64,000 bases of DNA, taken from assembly GCF_009796285.1 (NCBI RefSeq), contig NZ_CP047020.1:4650001-4714000 (forward strand), written 5' to 3'. Made by a program: the position numbers and the translations under genes. This stretch comes from Streptomyces broussonetiae. GTDB lineage: Bacteria > Actinomycetota > Actinomycetes > Streptomycetales > Streptomycetaceae. The stretch's first letter is position 1. Each line of letters starts with the position of its first letter. The notes beneath the pieces were generated by a model. The model did no database searches. It was not told the origin of the DNA and worked only from the letters and a program-made list of their open reading frames with translations. Positions 7,658-16,751 of this stretch are shown piece after piece.

Positions 7658-10012
7658 ATGAAGCCCGCCGTGCCAGAGCCTTCGCCGCCTCCCGAGGGGA
7701 CCGCGACGAACGGGGCCTTGACGCTCCCGCCCGCACGTTCCGACGCGCCCGTCACCCCTGTGGCGCGGAAGAATGGGGTCATGAGTCAGCAAGACGCCCA
7801 GGCACCGGTCCAGCACCCCCAGCCCCCCGTGGGCTCCCTCGCCGCGCACCGCCCTCACACCGTCGCCGCCACGGTCTCCGACCTGGAGCCCGACATCGAC
7901 GCTGACCTCGACGCCTACGAGGAGGCACCGGGCGACGGCACCCCCCTGCCCTCGGGCCGCTTCCTCGACCGGGAGCGCAGCTGGCTCGCCTTCAACGAGC
8001 GCGTCCTCGAGCTGGCCGAGGACCCGAACACCCCGCTGCTGGAGCGCGCGAACTTCCTCGCGATCTTCGCCAGCAACCTGGACGAGTTCTTCATGGTCCG
8101 GGTGGCCGGTCTCAAGCGCCGTATCGCCACCGGCGTGGCCACGCGGTCCGCCTCCGGGCTGCAGCCGCGCGAGGTGCTGGAGATGATCTGGGCCCGCTCG
8201 CGCGAGCTGATGGCCCGGCACGCCGCCTGCTACCACGAGGACGTCGCCCCCGCACTCGCCGAGGAGGGCATACACCTCGTCCGCTGGCAGGAGCTGACCG
8301 AAAAGGAACAGGCCCGGCTCTTCACGCTCTTCCGGCACCAGATCTTCCCGGTGCTGACCCCGCTGGCCGTCGACCCCGCGCACCCCTTCCCGTACATCTC
8401 CGGCCTCTCCCTGAACCTGGCCGTCGTCGTACGCAACCCGGTCAGCGGCCACAAGCACTTCGCGCGCGTGAAGGTGCCGCCGCTGCTGTCCCGCTTCCTG
8501 GAGTCCAGCCCCGGCCGGTACGTCCCCATCGAGGACATCATCGCCGCGCACCTGGAAGAGCTGTTCCCGGGCATGGAGGTGCTCGAGCACCACACCTTCC
8601 GGCTCACCCGCAACGAGGACCTCGAAGTGGAGGAGGACGACGCCGAGAACCTGCTCCAGGCCCTGGAGAAGGAACTCATGCGGCGCCGCTTCGGACCGCC
8701 GGTGCGCCTGGAGGTCGAGGAGTCCATCGACCGCGAGGTGCTCGACCTGCTGGTGCGCGAGCTGAAGATCAGCGAGGCAGAGGTCTACCCGCTGCCCGGT
8801 CCACTGGACCTCACGGGCCTGTTCCGCATCCACGGCCTGGACCGCCCGGAGCTGAAGTACCCGAAGTTCGTCGCGGGCACCCACCGTGACCTCGCCGAGG
8901 TCGAGTCGGCGTCGGCGCCGGACATCTTCGCCGCCCTGCGCCAGCGGGACGTGCTCCTGCACCACCCGTACGACTCCTTCTCCACCTCCGTGCAGGCCTT
9001 CATCGAGCAGGCGGCCGACGACCCGGACGTCCTCGCGATCAAGCAGACCCTGTACCGCACCTCCGGCGACTCCCCGATCGTCAACGCGCTCATCGACGCC
9101 GCCGAGGCCGGCAAGCAGGTCCTCGTCCTGGTCGAGATCAAGGCCCGCTTCGACGAGCACGCCAACATCAAGTGGGCGAAGAAGCTGGAGGAGGCCGGCT
9201 GCCACGTCGTCTACGGGCTGGTCGGCCTGAAGACGCACTGCAAGCTGTCGCTGGTGGTCCGCCAGGAGGGCGAGACCCTGCGCCGCTACAGCCACGTCGG
9301 CACGGGCAACTACCACCCCAAGACGGCCCGTCTGTACGAGGACCTGGGCCTGCTCACCGCCGACCCGCAGGTCGGCGCGGACCTGTCCGACCTGTTCAAC
9401 CGGCTGTCCGGGTACTCGCGCCGCGAGACCTACCGCCGGCTGCTGGTGGCACCCAAGTCGCTGCGGGACGGCCTGATCGCGCGGATCGACAAGGAGGTCC
9501 AGCACCACCGTGCGGGCCGCCCGGCCTTCATCCGCATCAAGGTCAACTCGATGGTCGACGAGGCGGTCATCGACGCCCTCTACCGGGCCTCCCAGGCAGG
9601 CGTGCCGGTCGACGTCTGGGTGCGCGGCATCTGCGCGATCCGCCCTGGTGTCCCGGGCCTGTCGGAGAACATACGGGTGCGCTCCATACTCGGCCGGTTC
9701 CTCGAACACTCGCGGGTGTTCATCTTCGGCAACGGCGGGGAGCCCGAGGTGTGGATCGGCAGCGCCGACATGATGCACCGCAACCTCGACCGCCGGATAG
9801 AGGCCCTGGTCCGCGTCGTGGACCCGGCCCACCGGGCGGCCCTGAACCGGCTGCTCGACACCGGCATGTCCGACACGACGGCCTCCTGGCACCTCGGCCC
9901 CGACGGCGAGTGGACCCGGCATGCGACCGACGCGGACGGACAGCCCCTGCGCAACGTCCAGGAGATGCTCATAGACGCCCGGAGGCGCCGGCGTGGCACA
10001 GCAACACCTTGA
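7658..10012 (+). CDS. ppk: Polyphosphate kinase (PPK1)
   Basis: Up to 784 residues; the conserved part begins at RFLDRERSWLAFNERVLEL. It contains the N, head and two phospholipase-D-like C domains. The autophosphorylated His lies in GLKTHCKL, the second conserved His in SHVGTGNYHPKTARLYED, and the C2 part has VWIGSADMMHRNLDRRIE. It reversibly makes polyphosphate from ATP. Two starts are possible: ATG 7658 or ATG 7781 (MSQQDAQ), the latter 123 bp in and preceded by GGAAG. GC at third positions is somewhat lower between them, so the shorter form is quite possible. The stop overlaps the CHAD gene by 20 bp. No clear PHO box is seen directly upstream. Confidence 0.93.
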   Translation: MKPAVPEPSPPPEGTATNGALTLPPARSDAPVTPVARKNGVMSQQDAQAPVQHPQPPVGSLAAHRPHTVAATVSDLEPDIDADLDAYEEAPGDGTPLPSGRFLDRERSWLAFNERVLELAEDPNTPLLERANFLAIFASNLDEFFMVRVAGLKRRIATGVATRSASGLQPREVLEMIWARSRELMARHAACYHEDVAPALAEEGIHLVRWQELTEKEQARLFTLFRHQIFPVLTPLAVDPAHPFPYISGLSLNLAVVVRNPVSGHKHFARVKVPPLLSRFLESSPGRYVPIEDIIAAHLEELFPGMEVLEHHTFRLTRNEDLEVEEDDAENLLQALEKELMRRRFGPPVRLEVEESIDREVLDLLVRELKISEAEVYPLPGPLDLTGLFRIHGLDRPELKYPKFVAGTHRDLAEVESASAPDIFAALRQRDVLLHHPYDSFSTSVQAFIEQAADDPDVLAIKQTLYRTSGDSPIVNALIDAAEAGKQVLVLVEIKARFDEHANIKWAKKLEEAGCHVVYGLVGLKTHCKLSLVVRQEGETLRRYSHVGTGNYHPKTARLYEDLGLLTADPQVGADLSDLFNRLSGYSRRETYRRLLVAPKSLRDGLIARIDKEVQHHRAGRPAFIRIKVNSMVDEAVIDALYRASQAGVPVDVWVRGICAIRPGVPGLSENIRVRSILGRFLEHSRVFIFGNGGEPEVWIGSADMMHRNLDRRIEALVRVVDPAHRAALNRLLDTGMSDTTASWHLGPDGEWTRHATDADGQPLRNVQEMLIDARRRRRGTATP

Positions 10013-11060
10013 CCCGACGGACCCCACGGCCGGCGTGGCGACGGGGGACGCCCTCGCGGCGTATCTGCGCGCCCAGGCCACGGAGTTCCTCCGCGCGCTG
10101 CGCCTGCACCGGGAGACCGGGGGCAGCCAGGCGAGCGGCGCGGAGGAGTCCGTCGACGCGGCGCGCCTGCTGCGCCGCTCGGCCCGCCGCATCAGCGGCA
10201 GCCTGCACACCTTCCGCCCCCTCCTCGACTCTGACTGGTCCGAGGCAATGCGCCCCGAACTGGCCTGGCTGTCCGGCACGTTGGGCCTCGAGCACGCCTA
10301 CGAGGCCCGCCTGGAAAGGCTGTTGCTGGCACTGCACCGGCTGTCGGGGGCGGCGACGCTCCCCGCGCAGGCGGTGGACGCCGCCCTGGCCGCCGTGCCC
10401 GGCGGCACAAGCGGCCCGGCGCCCGCCTCGGAACGCGGCAACCTGACGGTGGGCGCGGCCAAAGCGGGCGCGCTGCTGGAGCGCCAGCTCACCCTCGCCC
10501 GGACGCGAGCCCACTCCACCGCCCTGCAGGCGCTGGGGTCGAGCCGTTTCCACGCGGTCGCGGACAAGGTCGCCGTGCTGGCCAGCGAAGTGCCTCTCAC
10601 CCTCACCGCCCCCACCACCGACCTGCGTCCCCTGGCAGCCGCTGCGGAGGAACGGCTGACAGACGCGATCGCAGCGCTCCCCCTGGTCACCGCGGGCCAC
10701 CCGTACAACGCGGAGGCCCTGGTCCACGGACTGTCCCCGGATCCGTCCCCGCACCCCCAGGACGGCCCCTGGCACCAGGTCCGGCTGCTGCTGCGCCTGC
10801 ACCGCTACGCCTGCGAGGTGCTGCACGGCGGAGGCCCGGTGGTGGACGTCCGGCTGCTGGCGGCGGGGCAGGCACTCAACCGGCACCGGGACGCCTCGGA
10901 GGCCGCCGCCGCGGCCGCGCAGGCGGCCCGCACCCCGCGCATCGCGCCGGCGACGGCCTATGCGCTCGGGGTGCTCCACGCCGACCAGCGGCACGAGGTG
11001 GAGGCGGCCAGGTTCGCGTTCCAGCAGGCCTGGCAGAAGCAGATCATCAGCGCACCCTGA
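9993..11060 (+). CDS. CHAD-domain protein
   Basis: 355 residues, almost all alpha-helical by composition, with the conserved His/Arg/Lys pattern of CHAD domains: LRLHRETGG, ARLLRRSARRI, HTFRPLLDSDW, RLLLALHRL, VRLLLRLHRYACEV and LGVLHADQRHEVEAARFAFQQAW near the end. CHAD domains bind polyphosphate, and the gene overlaps ppk by 20 bp, so it probably acts in polyphosphate binding or granules. GTG start with GGAGGCG 7 bases upstream. No membrane segment. There is no fused CYTH domain, which many relatives carry. Confidence 0.9.
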   Translation: MAQQHLDPTDPTAGVATGDALAAYLRAQATEFLRALRLHRETGGSQASGAEESVDAARLLRRSARRISGSLHTFRPLLDSDWSEAMRPELAWLSGTLGLEHAYEARLERLLLALHRLSGAATLPAQAVDAALAAVPGGTSGPAPASERGNLTVGAAKAGALLERQLTLARTRAHSTALQALGSSRFHAVADKVAVLASEVPLTLTAPTTDLRPLAAAAEERLTDAIAALPLVTAGHPYNAEALVHGLSPDPSPHPQDGPWHQVRLLLRLHRYACEVLHGGGPVVDVRLLAAGQALNRHRDASEAAAAAAQAARTPRIAPATAYALGVLHADQRHEVEAARFAFQQAWQKQIISAP

Positions 11061-11092
11061 AGCCCCGCGCCGGGCTTCCCCGAGGAGGCGGT

Positions 11093-11503
11093 GTGAACGA
11101 CACCTTGGTCCAGGCGGCCGGCTGCGTGCTGTGGCGCCGTTCCCCGGTCGCCGGGGACCTGGAGATCTGCCTGGTCCACCGGCCCAAGTACGACGACTGG
11201 TCCCACCCCAAGGGCAAGCTCAAGCGGGGTGAGGACCCGCTCGTCGGTGCCCTGCGCGAGGTCGCGGAGGAGACCGGGTACACGGCCGAGCCCGGCGCCG
11301 AGCTGCCGACGGTGCGTTACCTGGCCAACGGCCGCCCCAAGCAGGTGCGTTACTGGGCGGCCCGGGCGGTGTCCGGCCGCTTCACGCCGAACGACGAGGT
11401 GGACCGCATCCTGTGGCTCTCCCCCGCCGCCGCGCGCAGCCGCCTCACCCAGCCCCGCGACCGGGACCTGGTGGAAGACGCCCTTCACGCACTGGCGGTG
11501 TGA
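11093..11503 (+). CDS. Nudix hydrolase (MutT1-like)
   Basis: 136 residues with a full Nudix box from residue 42: G-K-L-K-R-G-E-D then REVAEETGY, matching GX5EX7REUXEEXGU. VHRPKYDDWSHPKGK just before it is typical of actinobacterial MutT1. The C-terminal histidine-phosphatase domain of mycobacterial MutT1 is absent. Likely substrates are oxidised nucleoside di/triphosphates or diadenosine polyphosphates. The GTG start has CGAGGAGG 6 bases upstream. It is 32 bp after the CHAD gene and probably the third gene of the ppk operon. Confidence 0.9.
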   Translation: MNDTLVQAAGCVLWRRSPVAGDLEICLVHRPKYDDWSHPKGKLKRGEDPLVGALREVAEETGYTAEPGAELPTVRYLANGRPKQVRYWAARAVSGRFTPNDEVDRILWLSPAAARSRLTQPRDRDLVEDALHALAV

Positions 11504-11817
11504 GCCTCCGCGTCCGTACGGGCCTGGCTGCGGGCCCGCCGGGCCGGACCTCTCCAGCCGCAGGTACAGCGGGCCGTACAGAACGGGCCCTTCTCCGTCG
11601 TCGAGGTGAGGTGCTCCTGCTGCTGCCGTACCCGCTCCGGCCCGTCCTGCTGCGCCACACCGCACCACGGTACTCCTGCGCCTTCCCTGCGCCCTCCCTC
11701 CGCCTTCCTTACGCCTCCCGTGCACCCGCCCCGACGCGTGACGGTGCTCCCTACCCGTCGTTAACCGGTACGACAGGGGGCCCGTGACGGACGTACCGGC
11801 TTGGGGGTAGGCAGGCG
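11504..11817 (+). other. Intergenic stretch before the lipoprotein gene
   Basis: About 310 bp, Pro/Ala/Arg-biased in every frame, without a recognisable gene. The last part before 11818 (CGTTAACCGGTACG) is the likely promoter area of the lipoprotein gene. Confidence 0.4.
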
Positions 11818-12699
11818 ATGGATCGGCGGCAGCAGCACAGACGCGCGGGCGGGACGGTCGTCGCGGTGGGCATCCTGATCGGCCTCGGAGCGGGTGCCAC
11901 GGGCTGTTCGGACAGCCGGGCCGCCGCCGACGACGTCAAGGGCGCGGGCGATCCGGTCGCGCTGCTCCGGCGGGCGGCCGACACGCTGAGCGGCGCGGTC
12001 AGCTCCAAGGCCACCACCTCCATGGAGATGGCCACCGGCGGCACCCGGGTCACCATCCGCGGCAAGGGGGTCTACGACTACCGGCACCGGCTCGGCCGGC
12101 TCACGGTCGTCCTGCCCGAGGACCCCGCGGGCACCGTCGAGCACCAGCCCATCACCGAACTCCTCGCCCCGGGCGCCCTGTTCATGAAGAACCGGGGCGC
12201 CGGCGTGCCCGCCGACAAGTGGGTGCGGGTGGACACGGCCGGGGTGTCCGACGGCAATCTGGTCACCGGTGGCGCGACCGACCCGTTCGCGGCGGCCGAG
12301 GTGCTGCGCGGCACGCGCACGGCGTCCTACGTCGGCCGGACCGAGGTCGCCGGGACCGCCGTACGGCACTACCGGGGCACAGCGGACCTGGCCGCCGCCG
12401 CCCTGCATGCCTCCGCCGCGAACCGGGCGGCCCTGGCCGCGGCGGCGAAAGGGTTCGCCACGGCCGAAGTGCCGTTCGACGCGTACCTGGACGACCAGGG
12501 CCGCATCCGCAAGCTCAGGCAGCGCTTCAGCTTCGTCAACGGCCTGCAGAAGACTCCCGTGGCAGTCGCCTCGACCACGCTGCTGTACGACTTCGGTGTC
12601 GCCGCCGGCATCCGGCTGCCGCGCCCGCAGGACATCTACGCGGGCCGGATCGCCGAGGACGCGGGCGCAGGCACCGGCGAAAACAAGCCATCGCACTAG
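11818..12699 (+). CDS. Exported lipoprotein, LppX/LprG-like beta fold possible
   Basis: 293 residues. A basic N-terminus (MDRRQQHRRAG), a hydrophobic core and a lipobox ending ATGC (Cys about residue 30) indicate a lipid-anchored exported protein. The body has features of the actinobacterial LppX/LprAFG-like group: a start about partitioning (LLRRAADTLSGAVSSKATTSMEM), repeated beta-strand stretches and a C-terminal FDAYLDDQGRIRKLRQRF motif. Such proteins bind lipids or act in envelope trafficking; that role is inferred. No partner permease is adjacent. The start is ATG following GGGGGTAGGCAGGCG. Confidence 0.75.
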   Translation: MDRRQQHRRAGGTVVAVGILIGLGAGATGCSDSRAAADDVKGAGDPVALLRRAADTLSGAVSSKATTSMEMATGGTRVTIRGKGVYDYRHRLGRLTVVLPEDPAGTVEHQPITELLAPGALFMKNRGAGVPADKWVRVDTAGVSDGNLVTGGATDPFAAAEVLRGTRTASYVGRTEVAGTAVRHYRGTADLAAAALHASAANRAALAAAAKGFATAEVPFDAYLDDQGRIRKLRQRFSFVNGLQKTPVAVASTTLLYDFGVAAGIRLPRPQDIYAGRIAEDAGAGTGENKPSH

Positions 12700-12811
12700 C
12701 CTTGCACTAGTCCGGTGCGCCACCTGTGAACTAGCCCGTCCGTGCCATGCGCGGTGTGTAGAGCGCTGCCTACTCTAGGAAGTCGGTGACGGCAGAGAAG
12801 AGGTGAGACAG

Positions 12812-12970
12812 GTGGCTCCGGTCGGCGGCACAGCGGTTCAGGACCACGTGGCCCTCGCCGAGATCGAGCTGTGCGGAGAGCTGATCATCGCGGCCTCGGC
12901 CGCCGAGGACCGGCTCAGCCTGGAGAGCATCGACGAGGTGCTGCGGGTCTCCGAGGAGCGGGAAGCCTAG
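12812..12970 (+). CDS. Small conserved-type protein, 52 aa
   Basis: GTG start with AGGTGAG about 5 bases upstream. The product starts VAPVGGTAVQDHVALAEIEL and ends DEVLRVSEEREA. It is acidic and helical with no membrane segment. Codon use and the ribosome site are those of a real gene. Proteins of this size and composition recur in Streptomyces, but I know no function. It ends 37 bp before the stop of the convergent csoR gene. Confidence 0.7.
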   Translation: MAPVGGTAVQDHVALAEIELCGELIIAASAAEDRLSLESIDEVLRVSEEREA

Positions 12971-13006
12971 GAACACGGGGACACCGGGGCGGCGGGCAGC
13001 GGCGGT

Positions 13007-13354
13007 TCAGGTGCGCAGCAGCCTGCCGATCGCCTTCGTCGCCTCGTCCACCTTCGCGTCGATCTCGTCACCGCCCTTGAGGGCCGCGTCGGCGACACAG
13101 TGCCGCAGGTGCTCCTCCAGCAGCTGGAGCGCGAAGGACTGCAGCGCCTTGGTGGAGGCGGAGACCTGGGTGAGTATGTCGATGCAGTACGTGTCCTCGT
13201 CGACCATCCGCTGCAGCCCGCGGATCTGCCCCTCGATCCGGCGCAGCCGCTTGAGGTGCTCGTCCTTCTGCTTGTGATAGCCGTGCGTGGCGGCGGGAGC
13301 GTCGTGACCCGCGCCCTCCGCAGGGGCCGTGGCGCCGGCCTCGGTCGTCGTCAT
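13007..13354 (-). CDS. csoR: CsoR-family copper-sensing repressor
   Basis: I place the start at ATG 13354, preceded by GGGAGG; the longer upstream frame has only repeated DPSPD codons. 115 residues. It is helical with KDEHLKRLRRIEGQIRGLQRMV and the metal ligands Cys in DTYCIDIL and His and Cys in EEHLRHCVADA, the Cys-His-Cys Cu(I) set. CsoR binds DNA as an apo-tetramer and leaves it on binding Cu(I). A matching operator lies 80-97 bp upstream (13434-13450). No copper ATPase or chaperone is adjacent, so its targets other than itself lie elsewhere. Confidence 0.9.
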   Translation of the reverse strand: MTTTEAGATAPAEGAGHDAPAATHGYHKQKDEHLKRLRRIEGQIRGLQRMVDEDTYCIDILTQVSASTKALQSFALQLLEEHLRHCVADAALKGGDEIDAKVDEATKAIGRLLRT

Positions 13355-13433
13355 AGCGGCCTCCCTGTCGGGCGATGGATCGGGCGATGGATCACCGGGC
13401 GGTGGATCAAGCAATGGTCACAATTGCGCTTGC

Positions 13434-13450
13434 ATACCCCTAGTGGGTAT
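13434..13450. promoter_or_regulatory. CsoR operator
   Basis: ATACCCCTAGTGGGTAT: six-base inverted arms ATACCC and GGGTAT around CTAGT, the typical CsoR site. It lies in an AT-richer promoter region before csoR, so autoregulation by copper is likely. Confidence 0.85.
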
Positions 13451-13605
13451 ATGGTAACGAATTTTGCTGGGTATGGGGCCCTTGGTACGCCCCCGTGCTG
13501 ATCACTGTGCCTGATGGGCGACACTGGGATGCGGCCCATTAGCCGTGGCCGGATGATGCGCCTAGCATCAGCCTGACCGAAACCGAAGCACCCCGAGGAC
13601 CCCAC

Positions 13606-14226
13606 GTGCGCTTTCGTCTGACCCCCAGGGAGACGAGCTTTTACGACATGTTCGCCGCATCCGCGGACAACATCGTCACCGGCTCGAAACTCCTGATGGA
13701 ACTGCTCGGGGCGGACGCACCTGCCCGAGCCGAGATCGCAGAGCGTATGCGGGCCGCGGAACACGCGGGTGACGATGCCACGCATGCGATCTTCCACCAG
13801 CTGAACTCCTCGTTCATCACGCCGTTCGACCGCGAGGACATCTACTCTCTCGCCGGATCCCTCGACGACATCATGGACTTCATGGAGGAGGCCGTCGACC
13901 TGGTCGTCCTCTACAACATCGAGGAACTGCCCAAGGGCGTCGAGCAGCAGATCGAGGTGCTGGCCCGGGCGGCCGAGCTGACGGCCGAGGCGATGCCGCA
14001 CCTGCGCACCCTGGAGAACCTCACCGAGTACTGGATCGAGGTCAACCGCCTGGAGAACCAGGCGGACCAGATCCACCGCAAGCTGCTGGCCCACCTCTTC
14101 AACGGCAAGTACGACGCGATCGAGGTGCTCAAGCTCAAGCAGATCGTGGACGTCCTGGAAGAGGCGGCGGACGCGTTCGAGCACGTGGCGAACACGGTGG
14201 AGACCATCGCCGTCAAGGAGTCCTGA
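13606..14226 (+). CDS. PhoU-like DUF47 protein partnered with Pit
   Basis: 206 residues of long helices with the DUF47 pattern: FYDMFAASADNIV, AEHAGDDATHAIFHQLNSSFITPFDREDI (acidic metal-binding cluster), LDDIMDFMEEAVDLV and EVLKLKQIVDVLEEAADAFEHVANTVETIAVKES. Proteins of this family sit before Pit transporters and probably control them. GTG start; it is 7 bp upstream of the pit gene, so the two form an operon. It is not the PhoU of the pst/phoRP system. Confidence 0.9.
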   Translation: MRFRLTPRETSFYDMFAASADNIVTGSKLLMELLGADAPARAEIAERMRAAEHAGDDATHAIFHQLNSSFITPFDREDIYSLAGSLDDIMDFMEEAVDLVVLYNIEELPKGVEQQIEVLARAAELTAEAMPHLRTLENLTEYWIEVNRLENQADQIHRKLLAHLFNGKYDAIEVLKLKQIVDVLEEAADAFEHVANTVETIAVKES

Positions 14227-14233
14227 GGCGTCG

Positions 14234-15232
14234 ATGGACACCTTCGCCCTCATCGTGACCATCCTGGTCGCGCTCTTCTTCACGTACACGAACGGCTTCC
14301 ACGACTCGGCGAACGCGATCGCCACCTCGGTGTCGACCCGTGCGCTCACCCCGCGCGCGGCCCTGGCCATGGCCGCGGTGATGAACCTGGCGGGAGCCTT
14401 CCTGGGCTCCGGTGTCGCCAAGACGGTCTCCGAAGGCCTCATCGAAACGCCCGCCGGCTCGACCGGGATGGGCATCCTCTTCGCGGCCCTGCTCGGCGCG
14501 ATCGCCTGGAACCTGGTCACCTGGTACTTCGGCCTCCCCTCGTCCTCCTCCCACGCCCTGTTCGGCGGCCTGGTGGGGGCGGCGCTGGCCGGCGGTACGG
14601 CGGTGCACTGGAACGGCGTCATCGACAAGATCATCGTGCCGATGTTCCTGTCCCCGGTGGTCGGCCTGGTCGTCGGCTACCTGGTGATGCTGGCGATCAT
14701 GTGGATCTTCCGCCGGGCCAACCCGCACAAGGCCAAGCGCGGCTTCCGCATAGCGCAGACGGTCTCGGCGGCGGGCATGGCCCTCGGCCACGGCCTCCAG
14801 GACGCCCAGAAGACCATGGGTGTGGTCGTGATGGCCCTGGTGATCTCCGGCCACGAGACGTTCGGCGATCCGATCCCGGTGTGGGTGAAGATCGTCTCGG
14901 CGGTGATGCTGTCGCTGGGCACCTACGCCGGCGGCTGGCGCATCATGCGCACCCTGGGCCGCAAGATCATCGAGCTGGACCCGCCGCAGGGCTTCGCCGC
15001 GGAGGCCACCGGCGCGTCGATCATGTTCGGCACCGCGTTCCTCTTCAAGGCACCGATCTCCACGACCCATGTCATCACCTCGGCGATCATGGGCGTGGGC
15101 GCGACCAAGCGCGTCAACGCCGTCCGCTGGGGCGTCGCCAAGAACATCGTCCTGGGCTGGTTCATCACGATGCCGGCGGCCGGCCTGGTCGCGGCGCTGG
15201 CCTACGGAGTGCTGAGGCTGACGGTGCTCTGA
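14234..15232 (+). CDS. pit: Low-affinity inorganic phosphate transporter, PiT family
   Basis: 332 residues with about ten membrane segments. The two family signatures are present as inverted halves: YTNGFHDSANAIATSVSTRA near the N-terminus and APISTTHVITSAIMGVGATK in the C-terminal half. The loop LPSSSSHALFGGLVG also fits. It imports metal-phosphate by proton symport when phosphate is plentiful, complementing the high-affinity Pst system convergent to it. The start is ATG 7 bp after the DUF47 gene. Confidence 0.93.
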   Translation: MDTFALIVTILVALFFTYTNGFHDSANAIATSVSTRALTPRAALAMAAVMNLAGAFLGSGVAKTVSEGLIETPAGSTGMGILFAALLGAIAWNLVTWYFGLPSSSSHALFGGLVGAALAGGTAVHWNGVIDKIIVPMFLSPVVGLVVGYLVMLAIMWIFRRANPHKAKRGFRIAQTVSAAGMALGHGLQDAQKTMGVVVMALVISGHETFGDPIPVWVKIVSAVMLSLGTYAGGWRIMRTLGRKIIELDPPQGFAAEATGASIMFGTAFLFKAPISTTHVITSAIMGVGATKRVNAVRWGVAKNIVLGWFITMPAAGLVAALAYGVLRLTVL

Positions 15233-15829
15233 CCGGCCGTCTCGCCTCCCGCCCACCACCCCTTCGCGCGCCCCTTCCGCCCCACGCCCCTTCGCCCACC
15301 GCCCACCCGTCTCGCCCGGCCGAGAAGCCGGACAGGAGGGTGGGCGTTCCACTGCCCGGAACCGTCTGCCCGGCCGCCCGAGCTACCACCCAATCGACAG
15401 GCCTTCCGGCCGACCGGGTCGGGTGCGTGGGGAGAGGGGGAGAGAGGGACCAGGGGTGAAGCACCGGCGGGGCCGGGATCAAGGCCCCAGCCGGAGCAGG
15501 GCCGGAGCCAAGGCCGAGGCCGGAGCCGCAGGACCGGAGCCGCAGGACCGAGGCCGAGGCGGAGGCCGGAGCCAGGGCGAGGGCCCGAGCCAGAGCCACA
15601 GCACCGAAGCCGAAGCCAGAGCCAAGGCCAGATCCGGAACACGGCCAAAGCCCATACCGGGCCCAGAGCCAAGGCCGGAGCCCCGGCGAGGACCGGAGCC
15701 AGAGCCACAGCACCGAGCCCGAAGCCACAGAAAGGGCCAGATCCGGAACACGGCCAAAGCCCATACCGGCCCCAGAGCCAAGGCCAGAGCCCGAGCACGA
15801 CCGGAGCCAAGGCCAGGGCCGAACGCAGT
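15233..15829. repeat. Low-complexity minisatellite between pit and pstB
   Basis: From about 15470 to 15828 the plus strand is built from variants of GGAGCC, AGAGCCA and AAGGCC. A 51-bp block starting at 15626 recurs at 15735 with a single mismatch (both hold GATCCGGAACACGG and AAAGCCCATACC), a period of 109 bp, and the flanking AGAGCCACAGCACCGA recurs with the same period. Minus-strand ORFs here translate to Gly/Ser/Leu/Trp repeats without domain character. I see no gene. The first part (15233-15440) is unremarkable GC-rich sequence. Confidence 0.85.
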
Positions 15830-15863
15830 GGGCCCGCCCCCGGGAGCCAGGGGCGGGCCCTTT
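15830..15863. terminator. Terminator between convergent pit and pstB
   Basis: GGGCCCGCCCC at 15830-15840 pairs exactly with 15850-15860 over a 9-base loop and is followed by TTT on the plus strand. Confidence 0.8.
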
Positions 15864-15922
15864 GCGTCCTCGCGGTGGCACCGCCATGCAGCACCGCGAG
15901 GGGTTCCGGTAGGCGCCTCGGC

Positions 15923-16699
15923 TCAGCCGAAGCGACCCGAGATGTAGTCCTCCGTCGCCTGGACGGACGGGTTGGAGAAGATCCGCTCGGTGTCGTCGAT
16001 CTCGATCAGGCGGCCCGGCTGGCCGACGGCAGCCAGGTTGAAGAACGCCGTACGGTCCGAGACACGCGCCGCCTGCTGCATGTTGTGCGTCACGATGACG
16101 ATCGTGAAGCGCTCCTTCAGCTCACCGATCAGGTCCTCGATGGCGAGGGTGGAGATCGGGTCCAGGGCGGAGCAGGGCTCGTCCATCAGGAGGACCTTGG
16201 GCTCCACCGCGATGGCACGGGCGATGCACAGACGCTGCTGCTGGCCACCCGACAGACCGGAGCCCGGCTTGCTCAGGCGGTCCTTGACCTCGTTCCAGAG
16301 GTTCGCGCCCCTGAGCGACTTCTCGACGATGTCGTTCAGCTCGCTCTTGCGGTAGCTGCCGTTCAGGCGCAGACCCGCCGCCACGTTGTCGTAGATCGAC
16401 ATCGTGGGGAAGGGGTTCGGGCGCTGGAACACCATGCCCACCTCGCGCCGCACCGACACCGGGTCGACGCCGGCGCCGTACAGGTCCTCGTCGTCCAGCA
16501 GTACCTTGCCTTCCACGCGGCCACCCGGGGTGACCTCGTGCATCCGGTTCAGCGTGCGCAGGAACGTCGACTTGCCGCAACCGGAGGGCCCGATGAACGC
16601 CGTCACCGAACGCGGCTCGACGGTCATCGAGATGTCCTCGATCGCCTTGTGGGAGCCGTAGTAGGCGGTCAGTCCGCTTACGTCGATTCGCTTGGCCAT
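15923..16699 (-). CDS. pstB: Phosphate ABC transporter ATPase PstB
   Basis: 258 residues from ATG 16699 (MAKRIDVSGL); a GTG two codons earlier is an alternative. Walker A GPSGCGKST, Q-loop MVFQRPNPFP, signature LSGGQQQRLCIARA, Walker B VLLMDEPCSALDP and H-loop IVIVTHNMQQAARV are all intact. It powers high-affinity phosphate import through PstA and PstC. It is the last gene of pstSCAB, 52 bp after pstA, and is controlled from the PHO box before pstS. Confidence 0.96.
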   Translation of the reverse strand: MAKRIDVSGLTAYYGSHKAIEDISMTVEPRSVTAFIGPSGCGKSTFLRTLNRMHEVTPGGRVEGKVLLDDEDLYGAGVDPVSVRREVGMVFQRPNPFPTMSIYDNVAAGLRLNGSYRKSELNDIVEKSLRGANLWNEVKDRLSKPGSGLSGGQQQRLCIARAIAVEPKVLLMDEPCSALDPISTLAIEDLIGELKERFTIVIVTHNMQQAARVSDRTAFFNLAAVGQPGRLIEIDDTERIFSNPSVQATEDYISGRFG

Positions 16700-16751
16700 G
16701 TCCACTTCACTTCCGATAAGTCTTTGATCAGTCGCCGAGAGTGGCCGCGAC

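Noticed and set aside
7610..10279. 889-codon minus-strand ORF opposite ppk
   Set aside because: High-GC shadow frame; the plus strand holds an intact polyphosphate kinase.
15165..15894. Minus-strand ORFs of 230-240 codons with Gly/Ser/Trp/Leu repeats
   Set aside because: They translate a minisatellite and run in several frames at once, without ribosome site or domain.
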